From Microvirga pakistanensis (GTDB taxonomy: Bacteria; Pseudomonadota; Alphaproteobacteria; Rhizobiales; Beijerinckiaceae): a DNA stretch of 59,537 bases. Location of the stretch: the NCBI RefSeq assembly GCF_004458765.1, contig NZ_SPJX01000138.1, positions 1 to 59,537 of the forward strand, read 5' to 3'. The notes below the pieces were generated by a model. It did no database searches and was not told the origin of the DNA. It saw only the letters and a program-made list of their open reading frames with translations. Both the position numbers and the translations under genes were made by a program. Of the stretch, positions 1-10,421 are shown piece by piece (position 1 is the first letter of the stretch; every line of letters starts with the position of its first letter).

Positions 1-330
1 CGGGCTGAGGCCCGGGGCCTCGGCTTCTGATCCTCTCGACCCCGGCCGCTAAGAAGCGAACGCCGGGTACCCAGCGGCTTGACCGGCGGAGTTTTTCAAC
101 AGCATCGACCCGAAGCCGACTCTCAGCCTTGAGCGTCAGCAGTCCCGCAGGGTATGAAGAAGACGCGATAGTCTCCGAATGCCGGAGAATCCGAATGAAA
201 AGAGCCCCCGGAGCCACTCCGGGGGCTCTACCTCGGTGCTCTGAAGGCCCGCCTTCATGCGGGGGACTGGGGCGGACTAAAGAGGCACCCTTCAGGACGT
301 CCGAGCCGAACCCGGGCCGCCCGATCTCGA
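1..330. other. non-coding region downstream of the first RTX gene
   Basis: No convincing gene is seen here. A GC-rich hairpin lies near bases 4-24 (9-bp stem with one wobble pair, CGG loop). A perfect terminator-like hairpin lies at 201-229 and is listed separately. A 75-codon plus-strand ORF at 129-356 has no recognisable protein features and runs over the terminator, so it was not called. Confidence 0.6.
201..229 (-). terminator. rho-independent terminator of the RTX operon
   Basis: A perfect 13-bp inverted repeat (AGAGCCCCCGGAG / CTCCGGGGGCTCT) with a 3-base loop. Read on the minus strand it is followed by TTTTCATTC. It lies about 100 bases after the stop codon of the 2035-aa RTX gene, the last gene of the minus-strand operon. 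Confidence 0.85.
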
Positions 331-3300
331 TCAGATCAGGAAGTCGTTCGCGATGAGCGCCTGAAGGTTGGCGTTGGTCAGCGTGATGGAGAAGTCCTCC
401 TTGCCGTCCTGCCCCGTGTTGAGGCTCAGCTTGCCCGAGCTCACGTCGAAGTAGAACACGTCCTCCAGCATCAGCCCCTGGACCGGAGCCTCGTTGCGGA
501 ACTGGAGACCGTTAGCCGAGCCTTGGCGTCCATCCTCGTTCGGGCCGAAGTCGAATTCGCGGAAATCCAGGACGTCGATGGCCTGCCACGCCACCGTGTC
601 GCCCTGATCGAAGATGCTGAGGTAGGCATAGGTGTCGTTCTCAGCACCGCCGTTCAGGTTGTCCGCACCGTGACCGCCTACCAGGATATCGGTTCCCTCA
701 CCGCCCACGATGGCGTCGTTGCCGTCACCTCCGGAAAGACTGTCATTGCCCGGAGCGATGGCTCCATTGACGAGGTTCGGAGCCGCTGTGCCGCCGCCAT
801 CGCCGGTAATGTTGTCATCGCCGGAGCCGCCATAGACCGTGTCGTTGCCGCTGCCACCGACGAGTTGGTCATTGCCATCGCGGCCATAGATCGTGTCGTT
901 GCCCGCGAAGGCATTGAAGCTCGTCGCGTTGTTTCCTGCGGTGTCACTGACCGTCTCACTTTGCGCCGAGCGAGAGTTTCCACCAGCACCGGCATCGAAG
1001 TTGTTCGGATCGACGAATTGAGCGGGTACAGGGTCGTCCTGGGGAACGACCACGTCCATCTTGCCGATGACGGTAACGGCCGCCGTCGCGATGTTCGAGT
1101 CCGCCGTTCCGTCACTGGCGACGTAGGTGAAGGTAACCTCCTCCTGCTCGCCGTCGTCCAGGTCCTCGAACTCGCCGTTCGGGTTGAAGATGAAGCGCTT
1201 GTTCTGCGCATCGTAGGTGACCTCGCCCTTTGAAGGCCCGGTGACGACCCGGTAGGTGAGAACATCACCCGCATCCTCGTCGGAGGCAGACGGATCGACG
1301 TCCACCGCCGTCTCGTCCTCACCAACCGTGATGCCCGCGACGTTGTCGGCAACCGGGGCTTTGTTCGTCGGCGCGGCCACGCCGGTCTTTCCGTTGACCA
1401 CGAGGGTGATAGTGGCTGGAGCGCTCACCTTGTCGCCGTCGCGGGCCACGTAGGTGAAGGTGACTGGCTCCGTCTCCCCGTCGTTGAGCTCCTCGAACTC
1501 GCCGTTCGGGTCGAAGGTGAACCGCTTGCCGGCTTCGTCGTAGGTGAGCGTGCCCTTTTCCGGACCCGTGACCACCTCGAACGTGTAGTCGGCGAAGTCA
1601 GGGTTCTCCGCGTCGAAGGCCGACACGTAGATGTCCTCGTACGGGGCATCCTCCGTGATGCCGCTATCCTCCGGGAAGGTGTAGCCATCGGCGACGATCA
1701 CCGAGCCGAGACCCTTGACGTTGATCGTGACCGTCGCGGGATCGCTGTCGACGTTGCCGTCGCTCGCCGAGTAGGTGAAGGTGATCGGAACCACCTGGCC
1801 TTCGGGGATGTTGCCCAGGTCCTCCTGGCTGACCAGGAACGTGAAGGTGCCGTCGGGGTTGATCGTGACCGTGCCGAACTCGGGCGGGGTCACGACCTCG
1901 TAGGTGAGGGTATCGCCCTGATCCGCATCGGCTCCTTTCAGGGTTCCGGTGGCAGTGGTGACCGCACCTTCGTCCACCTCGACCGTCACGGCTTCGACCG
2001 TGGGCTTCGCGTTGTCCGGCTCGCCGCCGACGCGGTTCGTGGCCAGCGAGTAGACCGTCTCGATGGTATCACCCGAACGATCCTCGTAGATCGCCCTGCC
2101 GCGCAGGAGGTAGCCATCGTCGGCCTGCTTGACGGTATAGGTGAACTGGAACGGGCCGTCCCGCGACGGGGACGGCCCCGATGCGACGGTCTGCCAGGTC
2201 ACGCCGTCCAGGGACCGCTCGAAGGCCCATCCCCACTCGTCCTCCTCACCGCGATCCCGGTAGCCGTCGCCATCCTCGAACGTGCCGATGGTGAGCGTCA
2301 GCGTCTGGCCCACGGCAGGGGTCATGTCGTCGATCGCCAGATTGCCGGTCGGCACGTCGTTGATGTTCTCGATGACTCCGGTCTGGTTCACCGACTTGGC
2401 GAGCAGGTTGCCGTTGGCGTCCTTGGCCCCGATCCAGATCGCCATGCCGACGAACTCGTCGTTACCGGCGATGGCGTACGAGGTCGCTGGAGCGGCAACG
2501 AAGTGGAGCAGGTGCGGAGGCGCGGTGGGATCGTCCGGCTCGCCGCCCCAAATCTCGTAGGTCACCGCACCCGTGATGGCATTCCACCGCAGCGTGCTGT
2601 TCTCGGTGAGGTTGGAGAGCGTCGAGAGGCTGAGCGTCTGCGCGGTGGGCTGCTGCACCGTCACCGTGACCTTGCCCGTGTCGCCACCGTTCAAGGTGTA
2701 CTCGAACGTGTCCGTGCCGAAGAAGTTGGCGTTCGGGGTGTAGACGATCTTGCCATTCACGATCGCCGCCGACCCGTTCGCGGGCTGACCGGTCGAGGCG
2801 ATGGACATGGGATCGCCCTGGGCATCCGCATCGTTCAGGAGCACGTCAATGGTCACAGCCTGTCCAGGCAGGGTCGTGGCCGTGTCGTCGGCAGCGACCG
2901 GGGGTGTCTGCGGACTCAGGTCGCCGACCTTGGCGCTCGGCTGCGACCAGACGGTCTCGAAGGTGCCACCCCGGTCCTCGTACTGCACGCCACCCCGGAT
3001 CATGTAGCTCCGGTCGATGGCCGTGACCTGATAGGTCTCGCCCGTCCCGGCGCTGGTCCAGGTCACGCCATCCGTGGACCGCGACCACACGTACCCGAAC
3101 TCGTCGGGACGGTCGATCCGCATGCCATCGCCATCCACGAGATCGCCGATGGAGACCGTCAGGGTCTGGCCGAAGCTCGGCGTGGCGTCGCTGAGTGCGG
3201 GACGACCGGTCGGAAGATCGTTGACGTTCTCGATCAAGGCCGTCTCATTCTCCGAGCGGGCGATCTCACGACCTCCGGGACCATTCGCCACGACATACAC

Positions 3301-6300
3301 CGCCATGCCGACGAACTCGTCGTTACCGGCGATGTCGTAGGAGGTGGCGGGAGCCGCCGCGTATCCGAGGAGGTGCGGAGGGGCAGTCGGATCATCCGGC
3401 TCGTAGCCGTAGATCGTGTAGCCCTCCGCTCCCGTGATCTCATTCCAAGTGATCGTGCTGTTCTCCGTGAGGCCCGCCGTGGTGGCGAGAGTGAGCGTCT
3501 GCAGCTCAGTCGGAACGTCGCCGTCATGGTTGATCGTGCCGGTGGCTTCGCCGTCCACGATATTCGCTCCGGGTGCGCCGCTGGCGGTGGTCACGCTCAA
3601 GATCCTGAACGTGAATGTCTCGGCCCCTTCGGCCAGCAGATCATCGAAGGTTGGAATGGCCTGCACGCGGTTCGCCTGACCTGGCGCGATGGGCAAGGAG
3701 CCCGTGAGCGCAAACGAGATGTCGTCCCCCGTGGCCGTTCCGTTGAAGACGATCTCGTAGTTGATGAACAGCCGCTCCGACGATCCCCCCGCCGACATCG
3801 GGAACCGGAAGCTCAGGTTGCCGCCCTCCGTGATCGTGGCATCGGTGACCGAGATCGTCGGCAGGTTCGGGTTGGGTTCAACGATGGGCGGCTGCACGGT
3901 CACCGTCACGATGGCTTCCGAATCGCCGTCCACCGAATACCCGAAGGCGTCGGTGCCGACGAAGCCTGCGTTCGGGGTGTAGACGATCTTGCCGTTCACG
4001 ATCTCCGCCGTGCCGTTCGCCGGTTGCTCGATCTCCTCGATGGTGATCGCATCGCCCTCGGCATCGGTGTCGTTCGCGAGCACGTCGATGGTGACGGACT
4101 CTCCAGCCTTCGTGGTGGCCATGTCCGCCACCCCCACTGGGTTCTGGTTCGCGCCCCCGTCGTTGTCCGCGACCTGCACGTCGATGGTCTGCGGCTCGGG
4201 GTAGAGGCCGTTGTAGCGCGAGTCCGTGCTGTACGAGATGAACTGGAGGGGACTCGTGTGACCGCCTTCGATCACGGCGTCGTCGATGGCCGCAATCGTG
4301 GCAACCTGCGGCGTCTGCCAGTTGTCCGGGGTGAAGAAATACGAGGTCGCCCGCGGCTCGGACTGCCCGTCGGTGGTCCACACGACGACCTCGACCTCGG
4401 CGGTGGGCCGGGAGGTGAGCACGATGGAGATCGTGTCGGTCGCGCCGCCTTCGGTCACGCGGGTCGAGCCATCGGTCTGCGTGACCAGGATGCCACCCGG
4501 CTCGGCCGGTTCAGCCGACCCCTCATTCTCGCCGTTGATCTTGAGTGTGACGGTTGCCGCGTTCGACTCGGCGTTTCCGTCATTGGCCTTGTACTTGAAG
4601 GTGATTGTTTCGAACTCGCCCTCGTCCAGACCCTCGAACAGTCCCTCGTTCGGCACGAAGGCGAACATCTGGAATTCCTCGTTCCAGACAATCCGGCCCT
4701 GGGACGGCTGCTCGGTGACGATGTAGGTGAGCGGGTCCTGCTGCGCGTCGGTCACATAGTGCCACGGCTCCATCACGAGGATCGCGCCGAAGGTGCCGAG
4801 ATCGGCCTCCATCATGCCTTCGGTGGTCTCGGGCAGGTCCACGTCCACGGCGACAGGAGGCGTGTTTTCCACCGCACCATCGTTGTCGATGATGGTGCCA
4901 CCCATGGTGGTCCGACCATCGACCTGATAACCGTTGCCCGCCTTCAGGATCGCGGTGTAGGGGCGGATGCCGTTGTTCTCCTCGTCGTCCGGGATGGTGA
5001 TGTCCGCGCGCACCTGCTGGATGCCGGCCGGAAGCACGTACTCGACCGGGATGATCTCCCCGTTGCCGAAATCGAACTCCACGGTCACCGTCAGTTCCTC
5101 GTCGAGACGCGACGTAACGCGCATGAACTCGAAGATGAGGGAACTGCCCTCCTCGAGGTCGCCGTCCGCTGCGGCGTGGATCGACACGGTCGGCAGTTCG
5201 GCCGGCTCTTCCGTCTCGGCAGGGCGGATGTTCGTCAAGCTCACTTTCGTCAGTTGCGACTGCCCGCCGGCATCCTTGGCGTAGTAGAAGAACTCGTCGG
5301 TGCCGTTGAACGCTTCGTGGTTCACGGCCCAATCCGCCAGGGTGTAGGTGAAGGTGCCATCCGGGTTGAGCGTGACGGAGCCGAAGCTCGGGTTCCACTG
5401 GATCACGGCGGACAGCGCGTCGGTCTCCGCGTCGCTGTCGTTCGCAAGCACGCTCACCGAGCTCGTGTAGGAACCGTTGGTGAGTTCGACATCATAGGAA
5501 TTGTTCTGGGCGACCGGAGCAGCGTTGCCCGGTTCCTCATCGCGCGGCGGGATGGTCAGGGAGACCTTCACCGGCTCGGAGTCTCCGACCCTGTAGAAGA
5601 ACTCGTCCGTGCCGCCGTAGCCCGGGTGGTTGGCCGCCCAGTCCGCCAGCGCGTACGTGAACGTGCCGTCGGCGTTCAGGGTCACCGTCCCGAACATCGG
5701 GCTGTAGACGAGCGCAGGCGCGGCGGCGTCCGCCGCGGTGTCGTTGGCGAGAACCGTCGTGCCGCTGTAGGTCCCGTTGGCCTCGGCCGTCAGCGCGATC
5801 TGGTCCGCGACCGCAACAGGGGGGTCTGCCGACGGAGCGAACGTGAGATCCACCTTGATCGGGTCCGACGCCGTCTCACCGTCCGACACCGTGTAGTAGA
5901 AGGAGTCTGACCCGGTGAAGCCGTTGGCGGCCGTCGCCCACGGCGCGAGCACGTAGGAGAACGAGCCGTCCGGGTTCATCGAGACGGTGCCCCATCCGCC
6001 CTGCCAGAGCACGGACGCGGCCAGCGGGTCGCCATCGGGATCGGAATCATTCTTGAGGACGCCGTCCGCCGCGGCGACCTCGATGGTCGATCCGGCCACC
6101 GCATAGGTGTCGCTCGTGGCAGCCGGTCCGCGATTGGTCTCCGTGGGCGCCGTCACCTCCAGGGTGACGCCTACCGCCTGCGACCTGCCGGTCGCGTCGG
6201 TCACGTAGTACGTGAAGAAGTCCTCCCCGACGAAGCTCGGGTCAAAGGGCTTGTAGGAGAACGACCCATCCGGGTTGACCGTCAGCGCGCCGTGGCTCGG

Positions 6301-6438
6301 GTTGTATTCGATGGCCGCGGACAACTGATCGCCATCGGCGTCGGTGTCATTGACCAGAAGGCCGGTTGAGGCCGCGACGGTGAGGGTCGAGCCTTGAACG
6401 AGTGAATACTTGTCGGCTTGCGCAACGGGCGTCGTCAT
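331..6438 (-). CDS. giant cadherin-like/Calx-beta RTX adhesin, 2035 aa (third in operon)
   Basis: Predicted surface or secreted calcium-binding adhesin exported by type I secretion. There is no N-terminal signal peptide. About four 100-residue cadherin/VCBS-like repeats fill residues 1-410, each with LxNDxDxDGD, then HGxLxxNPDGSFxY, then GxDxFxYxVxD. A Calx-beta-like module follows near 420-520, then further cadherin-like and Ig-like modules. RTX nonapeptides (GGxGxDxxx type, such as YGRDGNDQLVGGSGNDTVYG) lie near 1850-1935. The last 90 residues form a module shared with the two upstream RTX proteins and end in ANDFLI, a type I C-terminal signal. The ATG has AGAGGG upstream. The linker NFDxGxGGNSRSAQ before the RTX block recurs in the 2395-aa protein. 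Ligand and function are inferred from architecture only. Confidence 0.9.
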   Translation of the reverse strand: MTTPVAQADKYSLVQGSTLTVAASTGLLVNDTDADGDQLSAAIEYNPSHGALTVNPDGSFSYKPFDPSFVGEDFFTYYVTDATGRSQAVGVTLEVTAPTETNRGPAATSDTYAVAGSTIEVAAADGVLKNDSDPDGDPLAASVLWQGGWGTVSMNPDGSFSYVLAPWATAANGFTGSDSFYYTVSDGETASDPIKVDLTFAPSADPPVAVADQIALTAEANGTYSGTTVLANDTAADAAAPALVYSPMFGTVTLNADGTFTYALADWAANHPGYGGTDEFFYRVGDSEPVKVSLTIPPRDEEPGNAAPVAQNNSYDVELTNGSYTSSVSVLANDSDAETDALSAVIQWNPSFGSVTLNPDGTFTYTLADWAVNHEAFNGTDEFFYYAKDAGGQSQLTKVSLTNIRPAETEEPAELPTVSIHAAADGDLEEGSSLIFEFMRVTSRLDEELTVTVEFDFGNGEIIPVEYVLPAGIQQVRADITIPDDEENNGIRPYTAILKAGNGYQVDGRTTMGGTIIDNDGAVENTPPVAVDVDLPETTEGMMEADLGTFGAILVMEPWHYVTDAQQDPLTYIVTEQPSQGRIVWNEEFQMFAFVPNEGLFEGLDEGEFETITFKYKANDGNAESNAATVTLKINGENEGSAEPAEPGGILVTQTDGSTRVTEGGATDTISIVLTSRPTAEVEVVVWTTDGQSEPRATSYFFTPDNWQTPQVATIAAIDDAVIEGGHTSPLQFISYSTDSRYNGLYPEPQTIDVQVADNDGGANQNPVGVADMATTKAGESVTIDVLANDTDAEGDAITIEEIEQPANGTAEIVNGKIVYTPNAGFVGTDAFGYSVDGDSEAIVTVTVQPPIVEPNPNLPTISVTDATITEGGNLSFRFPMSAGGSSERLFINYEIVFNGTATGDDISFALTGSLPIAPGQANRVQAIPTFDDLLAEGAETFTFRILSVTTASGAPGANIVDGEATGTINHDGDVPTELQTLTLATTAGLTENSTITWNEITGAEGYTIYGYEPDDPTAPPHLLGYAAAPATSYDIAGNDEFVGMAVYVVANGPGGREIARSENETALIENVNDLPTGRPALSDATPSFGQTLTVSIGDLVDGDGMRIDRPDEFGYVWSRSTDGVTWTSAGTGETYQVTAIDRSYMIRGGVQYEDRGGTFETVWSQPSAKVGDLSPQTPPVAADDTATTLPGQAVTIDVLLNDADAQGDPMSIASTGQPANGSAAIVNGKIVYTPNANFFGTDTFEYTLNGGDTGKVTVTVQQPTAQTLSLSTLSNLTENSTLRWNAITGAVTYEIWGGEPDDPTAPPHLLHFVAAPATSYAIAGNDEFVGMAIWIGAKDANGNLLAKSVNQTGVIENINDVPTGNLAIDDMTPAVGQTLTLTIGTFEDGDGYRDRGEEDEWGWAFERSLDGVTWQTVASGPSPSRDGPFQFTYTVKQADDGYLLRGRAIYEDRSGDTIETVYSLATNRVGGEPDNAKPTVEAVTVEVDEGAVTTATGTLKGADADQGDTLTYEVVTPPEFGTVTINPDGTFTFLVSQEDLGNIPEGQVVPITFTYSASDGNVDSDPATVTINVKGLGSVIVADGYTFPEDSGITEDAPYEDIYVSAFDAENPDFADYTFEVVTGPEKGTLTYDEAGKRFTFDPNGEFEELNDGETEPVTFTYVARDGDKVSAPATITLVVNGKTGVAAPTNKAPVADNVAGITVGEDETAVDVDPSASDEDAGDVLTYRVVTGPSKGEVTYDAQNKRFIFNPNGEFEDLDDGEQEEVTFTYVASDGTADSNIATAAVTVIGKMDVVVPQDDPVPAQFVDPNNFDAGAGGNSRSAQSETVSDTAGNNATSFNAFAGNDTIYGRDGNDQLVGGSGNDTVYGGSGDDNITGDGGGTAAPNLVNGAIAPGNDSLSGGDGNDAIVGGEGTDILVGGHGADNLNGGAENDTYAYLSIFDQGDTVAWQAIDVLDFREFDFGPNEDGRQGSANGLQFRNEAPVQGLMLEDVFYFDVSSGKLSLNTGQDGKEDFSITLTNANLQALIANDFLI

Positions 6439-6474
6439 GATGTTTCCCTCTTATCGCATATGGTTCCCTGCAAA

Positions 6475-6504
6475 CCGGGGCCGCCTGTTTCCAGGCGGCC
6501 CCGG
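6475..6504 (-). terminator. hairpin between the 1264-aa and 2035-aa RTX genes
   Basis: A perfect 13-bp stem (CCGGGGCCGCCTG / CAGGCGGCCCCGG) with a 4-base loop sits 16 bases after the stop of the upstream RTX gene. On the minus strand it is followed only by TTTGCAGG, so termination may be partial. It may set the ratio of the RTX proteins or protect the upstream mRNA. Confidence 0.7.
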
Positions 6505-6519
6505 GCCTTTTCGCCGTTC

Positions 6520-9500
6520 TCAGATCAGGAAGTCGTTGGCCACGAGCGATGTCGGGTGCGTCGGATCGTCGAAATCCACCTGGACGACGTTCAGAGTGAC
6601 CGCGAAGTCCGCGATGCCGTCGGCGTCGGTGCTGAGGGTCAGCCTGCCGCTCGCGGCGTCGTAGTAAAACGTGTCTTCGGCCATCATGCCGCCCGGGGCA
6701 GGCCCGTTCACGAATAGGGTCACGCCCGGGTTGGCCCGGCCCTGGACTCCGGCCGTGTTCTGGTCGAAGTCGAACTGGCGGAAGTCCAGGAAGTCGATGT
6801 TCTGCCAGTCGATCGTGTCGCCACCCGACGGCAGCGAGTCGAGGATGCCGTTGAAGACGTACCGATCGGCACCGCCGAGACCGTTCAGGGTGTCGGCCCC
6901 GTGTCCGCCGACGATGACGTCGTCACCGAGCTGGCCCGCGACGACGTCGTTGCCGTCACCGCCGTAGAGGACGTCCCCGGTGTGGGTGCCGGCGTTGGCG
7001 CCCGTGTTGATGTTCCCGCCGCCGTCACCGTAGATGCGGTCGTTGCCGCTGCCGCCGTAGATGGTGTCGGCTCCCGTGCCGCCCTCGATCACGTCGTTCC
7101 CGTCACGCCCGTAGATCGTGTCGGCACCGCCGAGACCGTTGATAAGCGTCGCCGAGTTCCCGGCCGCGTCGTTGTAGATGTTGGCCGCAGCGGAAAGGGT
7201 GCTTCCTCCCTGCGGGCTGCCCTCATCGAAGTTGTTGGGGTCGCCGCCGCTCGGGACGCTGACCAGGGCCTCGCCGGTCCAGTCGGTGCCGCGAACGAGA
7301 CCCGTGACGCCCTTCACCGTCACGGTCCCGCCCGTGCTCGTCGCGAACACGGTGTCGCCGTTGACCTCGGCGGCAGAGACAAGGTTCGCGGGCTGGTTCG
7401 TCAGGGTGTTGAAGTTCAGCTTGTCCTCGCCCTTGACGAAGCCGTTGACCGTGTCGTTGTCGCTGCCGTTCCAGAAGTCCAGGACTTGAGCGCCTGCGCC
7501 GAGGTTGTAGGTGTCGTTGCCCGAGGCCTCGCCGTTGCTGCCGACGTCGCTGATGAAGAGCGCGCTCCTCGTGGTCACCGTGTCGTCGCCGGACCCGCCC
7601 ATGAGGATCGAGGTCGTGCCCAGGCCCGTTCCCGTGAAGTCGAACGTGTCGTTGCCGCCCCACCCGTTGATGAAGACCTTCTGGCTCGCGAACTCGACCG
7701 TGATCGTGTTGGACTTGGCATCGCCGTTGACGGTCAGGGCCTGCCCCGGAACAGCGGCCGTGGTCACGCCCTTGAGGACGATGTTCTCCACGTTCGCGAT
7801 CGTCTTGCCGCCATACGGCGTGTTCTGGATGGTCCCGCTCAGGTTGATGATGTTCGTGGTTGTGCCCGTGAGACCGAATGCCTCGAACACCAGGGTATCG
7901 TTGCCACCGAGGCCGTCGACCGCCGCGTCCGAGGCGAAGGCCGTCAGCGTGTCGTCGCCCTCAGTCGCCTGCTGCGCGGGAGCGTCCGGCGAGCCTTCCG
8001 CGGTCCAGTGCGTCCCGAACTGCAAGCCGGTGACGGCCTTCACGGTCACGGTGCCGATCAATCCGTTCTGGTTGATCGTGAAGACCGTGTCGCCACCTTC
8101 CTCCGCCACCGTCACGTTGCTGGCCTGGATGCCCGCCGAGGCGAAGTTCAGGATGTCGGGCTGGGACGTTCCGGCACTCACGCCGTGGCTGTAGTTCAGG
8201 ATCGTATCGTTGCCGTTGTCGGCCCCGAACAGGGCGGTCTGCCGGCCAGCGTTGGTGCCGAAGTCGTAGGTGTCGTCACCGGATGGCCCGCTGCCCGCCC
8301 GATCGTCGATGATGGCAGCGCTGCCCACCGTGACCCTGTCGTTGCCGGCTCCGCCGCTGAGGGCCGATCCCTGGGCCTCCGCCCCGGTGCCGATGTAGTT
8401 GATGGTGTCGTTGCCGTCACCGGCGTTGATGACGACCTTCCTAGTGGTCCGGCCGGCCGGGGCGGTCAGGGAGGCGTCGCCGACGGTGATGACGTTGTTC
8501 TCCTCATCCCCATTGATGGTCAGCGACAGTCCCGCCGTTCCGCTGACGGTCGTGAGCGTGATGTTCTCGAACTCCTGGATCGAGCCGCCCGTCCACTGGT
8601 TGGTGCCGAGGATCGACCCGCCGAGATTGATCGTGTTCGTCGTCGCCATCAGCGTCGTCTGGCCGATGGTCAGGGTGTCGTTGTTGCCCGCGCCCCCCGT
8701 GTAGGTGTTCGTGCCCGGTTGAGCGGTGACGTTCACGTCCGCAGCGGGTTCTTCCGCCACGTCGTTGTCGAGGAGGTCCGTCGCTGCGCTGCCTGCCGAA
8801 CCAACCGTGTATCCTATGCCCGGAGCCACGGCCACCTCGATGGTCTCCGCCGTCTCGACGGACTGATCTTCGGTGGTCTGGACGTCGAGGGTGGCGGTGG
8901 TCGAACCTGCCGCGAAGATCACCTTGGTCGGGACAGTGCCGTAGTCCTGACCTGCGACCGCAGAACCGCCGACGTTGACTGTGATCTCCAGCGCCTCGTC
9001 GGTGTTGCCGGTGCGGGTGAAGGTGTAGGTCGCCACGCCGCCTTCCGTGACCTCGCCCGTGCCGGAGACGCTGACCTCCGGCAGGACCGGATCGGGTTCG
9101 GGTTCACCCGGACGGATGTTCGTCAGGCTGACCTTGGTGAGCTGCGACTGCCCGCTGGCGTCCTTGGCGTAGTAGAAGAACTCGTCGGTGCCGTTGAACG
9201 CCTCGTGGTTCGCGGCCCACTCGGCCAGCGTGTAGGTGAAGGTGCCGTCAGCGTTCAAGGAGACGGACCCGAACATCGGGTTCCACTGGATCGCGGCGGT
9301 GAGCGCGTCTCCCTCCGCATCGGTGTCGTTCGCCAGGACGCTGGCACTGCTCGTGTAGGAGCCGTTCGTCAGGACGACATCGTAGGTGTCATCGGCAGCG
9401 ACCGGAACCGCGTTCCCCCCGGCGGCCGACTCCTCGAGGTTGATGGTGACCTTGATCGGCTGCGAGTCCGACGTGCCGTCGTTGGCGATGTACCAGAACT

Positions 9501-10314
9501 CGTCGGCGCCGCTCATGCCGGTGTAGGGCGTGTAGGTGAAGGTGCCGTCGGCCCTGAGGTCGAGCTGGCCCTTGCCGGCATTGTAGAGCAGCTTCACGGT
9601 GAGCTGGCCGCCCTCCGCGTCGGTGTCGTTCCCGAGGACGCTCGCGCCCTCGTAGGCGCCCGTCAGCGGCACCGTGTAGGCATCGGCCACCGCGACCGGG
9701 GTCTCGTCGACCGGGTCGGCCGTCACCGTGCCGGTGATCGTCACCTTCACGGGCTGCGAGTCTCCCGCACCTTCATTGACGTAATAGTAAAACTCGTCCG
9801 CCCCGGTGAACGTGTCGTAAGGCGTGTAGGTGAACGAGCCGTCCGGGCGGAAGTCGAGCGCGCCATAGGACGGGCTGTAGAGGAGGGCGGCCGTTAGGGC
9901 GTCGCCGTCCGCGTCGCTGTCGTTCGCCAGCACGCCTGCGGGCGCTGCCACCGTCAGGGAGCGTCCCTCGAACTCGTAGGCGTTCGCCGCTGCGACCGGG
10001 GCCGAGTTCCCGTCGTCCTCGCGAGGATTCACGGTCAGCGTCACGGCGACAGGCTCGGAATCCGAGGTTCCGTCGTTCACGAAGTAGACGAAGGTGTCGG
10101 TCCCGGTGAAGTTCGGATCGTACGGCGTGTACGTGAAGGTGCCGTCGGAATTGGGGCTCAGCGCGCCATGGGAGGTGTTGTAGAGGAGGCTGGCCGTCAG
10201 CGCGTCGCCGTCCGCATCGGCATCGTTCCCGAGTACGCTCTGCTCGCTCGTCACCGACAGGGACGTACCCTGAACGAGACTGAACCCATCGGCGGTGGTG
10301 GTCGGCTTGGCCAT
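6520..10314 (-). CDS. cadherin-like/RTX adhesin, 1264 aa (second in operon)
   Basis: Predicted type I-secreted calcium-binding surface protein. Residues 1-420 are four cadherin/VCBS-like repeats. A Calx-beta-like module follows near 425-520 (VSGTGEVTEGGVATYTFTR). Residues about 530-1000 are two beta-roll-like blocks with GDGNDTINYIGTG and NGWGGNDTFDFTGTG repeats. A terminal RTX block (YGRDGNDVIEGGTGADTIYG) is followed by the shared C-terminal module ending VANDFLI. The block near residues 545-735 is closely matched in the 2395-aa protein, including GSAAIIDDR and TNAGRQT. AGGGA precedes the ATG. It is 107 bases downstream of the previous gene with a hairpin between. No enzymatic domain is visible. 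Confidence 0.9.
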   Translation of the reverse strand: MAKPTTTADGFSLVQGTSLSVTSEQSVLGNDADADGDALTASLLYNTSHGALSPNSDGTFTYTPYDPNFTGTDTFVYFVNDGTSDSEPVAVTLTVNPREDDGNSAPVAAANAYEFEGRSLTVAAPAGVLANDSDADGDALTAALLYSPSYGALDFRPDGSFTYTPYDTFTGADEFYYYVNEGAGDSQPVKVTITGTVTADPVDETPVAVADAYTVPLTGAYEGASVLGNDTDAEGGQLTVKLLYNAGKGQLDLRADGTFTYTPYTGMSGADEFWYIANDGTSDSQPIKVTINLEESAAGGNAVPVAADDTYDVVLTNGSYTSSASVLANDTDAEGDALTAAIQWNPMFGSVSLNADGTFTYTLAEWAANHEAFNGTDEFFYYAKDASGQSQLTKVSLTNIRPGEPEPDPVLPEVSVSGTGEVTEGGVATYTFTRTGNTDEALEITVNVGGSAVAGQDYGTVPTKVIFAAGSTTATLDVQTTEDQSVETAETIEVAVAPGIGYTVGSAGSAATDLLDNDVAEEPAADVNVTAQPGTNTYTGGAGNNDTLTIGQTTLMATTNTINLGGSILGTNQWTGGSIQEFENITLTTVSGTAGLSLTINGDEENNVITVGDASLTAPAGRTTRKVVINAGDGNDTINYIGTGAEAQGSALSGGAGNDRVTVGSAAIIDDRAGSGPSGDDTYDFGTNAGRQTALFGADNGNDTILNYSHGVSAGTSQPDILNFASAGIQASNVTVAEEGGDTVFTINQNGLIGTVTVKAVTGLQFGTHWTAEGSPDAPAQQATEGDDTLTAFASDAAVDGLGGNDTLVFEAFGLTGTTTNIINLSGTIQNTPYGGKTIANVENIVLKGVTTAAVPGQALTVNGDAKSNTITVEFASQKVFINGWGGNDTFDFTGTGLGTTSILMGGSGDDTVTTRSALFISDVGSNGEASGNDTYNLGAGAQVLDFWNGSDNDTVNGFVKGEDKLNFNTLTNQPANLVSAAEVNGDTVFATSTGGTVTVKGVTGLVRGTDWTGEALVSVPSGGDPNNFDEGSPQGGSTLSAAANIYNDAAGNSATLINGLGGADTIYGRDGNDVIEGGTGADTIYGGSGNDRIYGDGGGNINTGANAGTHTGDVLYGGDGNDVVAGQLGDDVIVGGHGADTLNGLGGADRYVFNGILDSLPSGGDTIDWQNIDFLDFRQFDFDQNTAGVQGRANPGVTLFVNGPAPGGMMAEDTFYYDAASGRLTLSTDADGIADFAVTLNVVQVDFDDPTHPTSLVANDFLI

Positions 10315-10380
10315 GTTCTATTCCCTCGCATGTGCCCGCTGTCGGGCTGTTCCGGATCGAGCGTCGGCAAGTCTTGGGTT

Positions 10381-10410
10381 GCGGGAGAGGACGATGCCGT
10401 CCTCTCCCGC
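10381..10410 (-). terminator. hairpin between the 2395-aa and 1264-aa RTX genes
   Basis: A perfect 12-bp stem (GCGGGAGAGGAC / GTCCTCTCCCGC) with a 6-base loop lies 12 bases past the stop of the 2395-aa gene. No T-run follows on the minus strand, so it is better seen as a partial terminator or mRNA 3'-end stabiliser. Confidence 0.55.
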
Positions 10411-10421
10411 ATTCGTTGGCA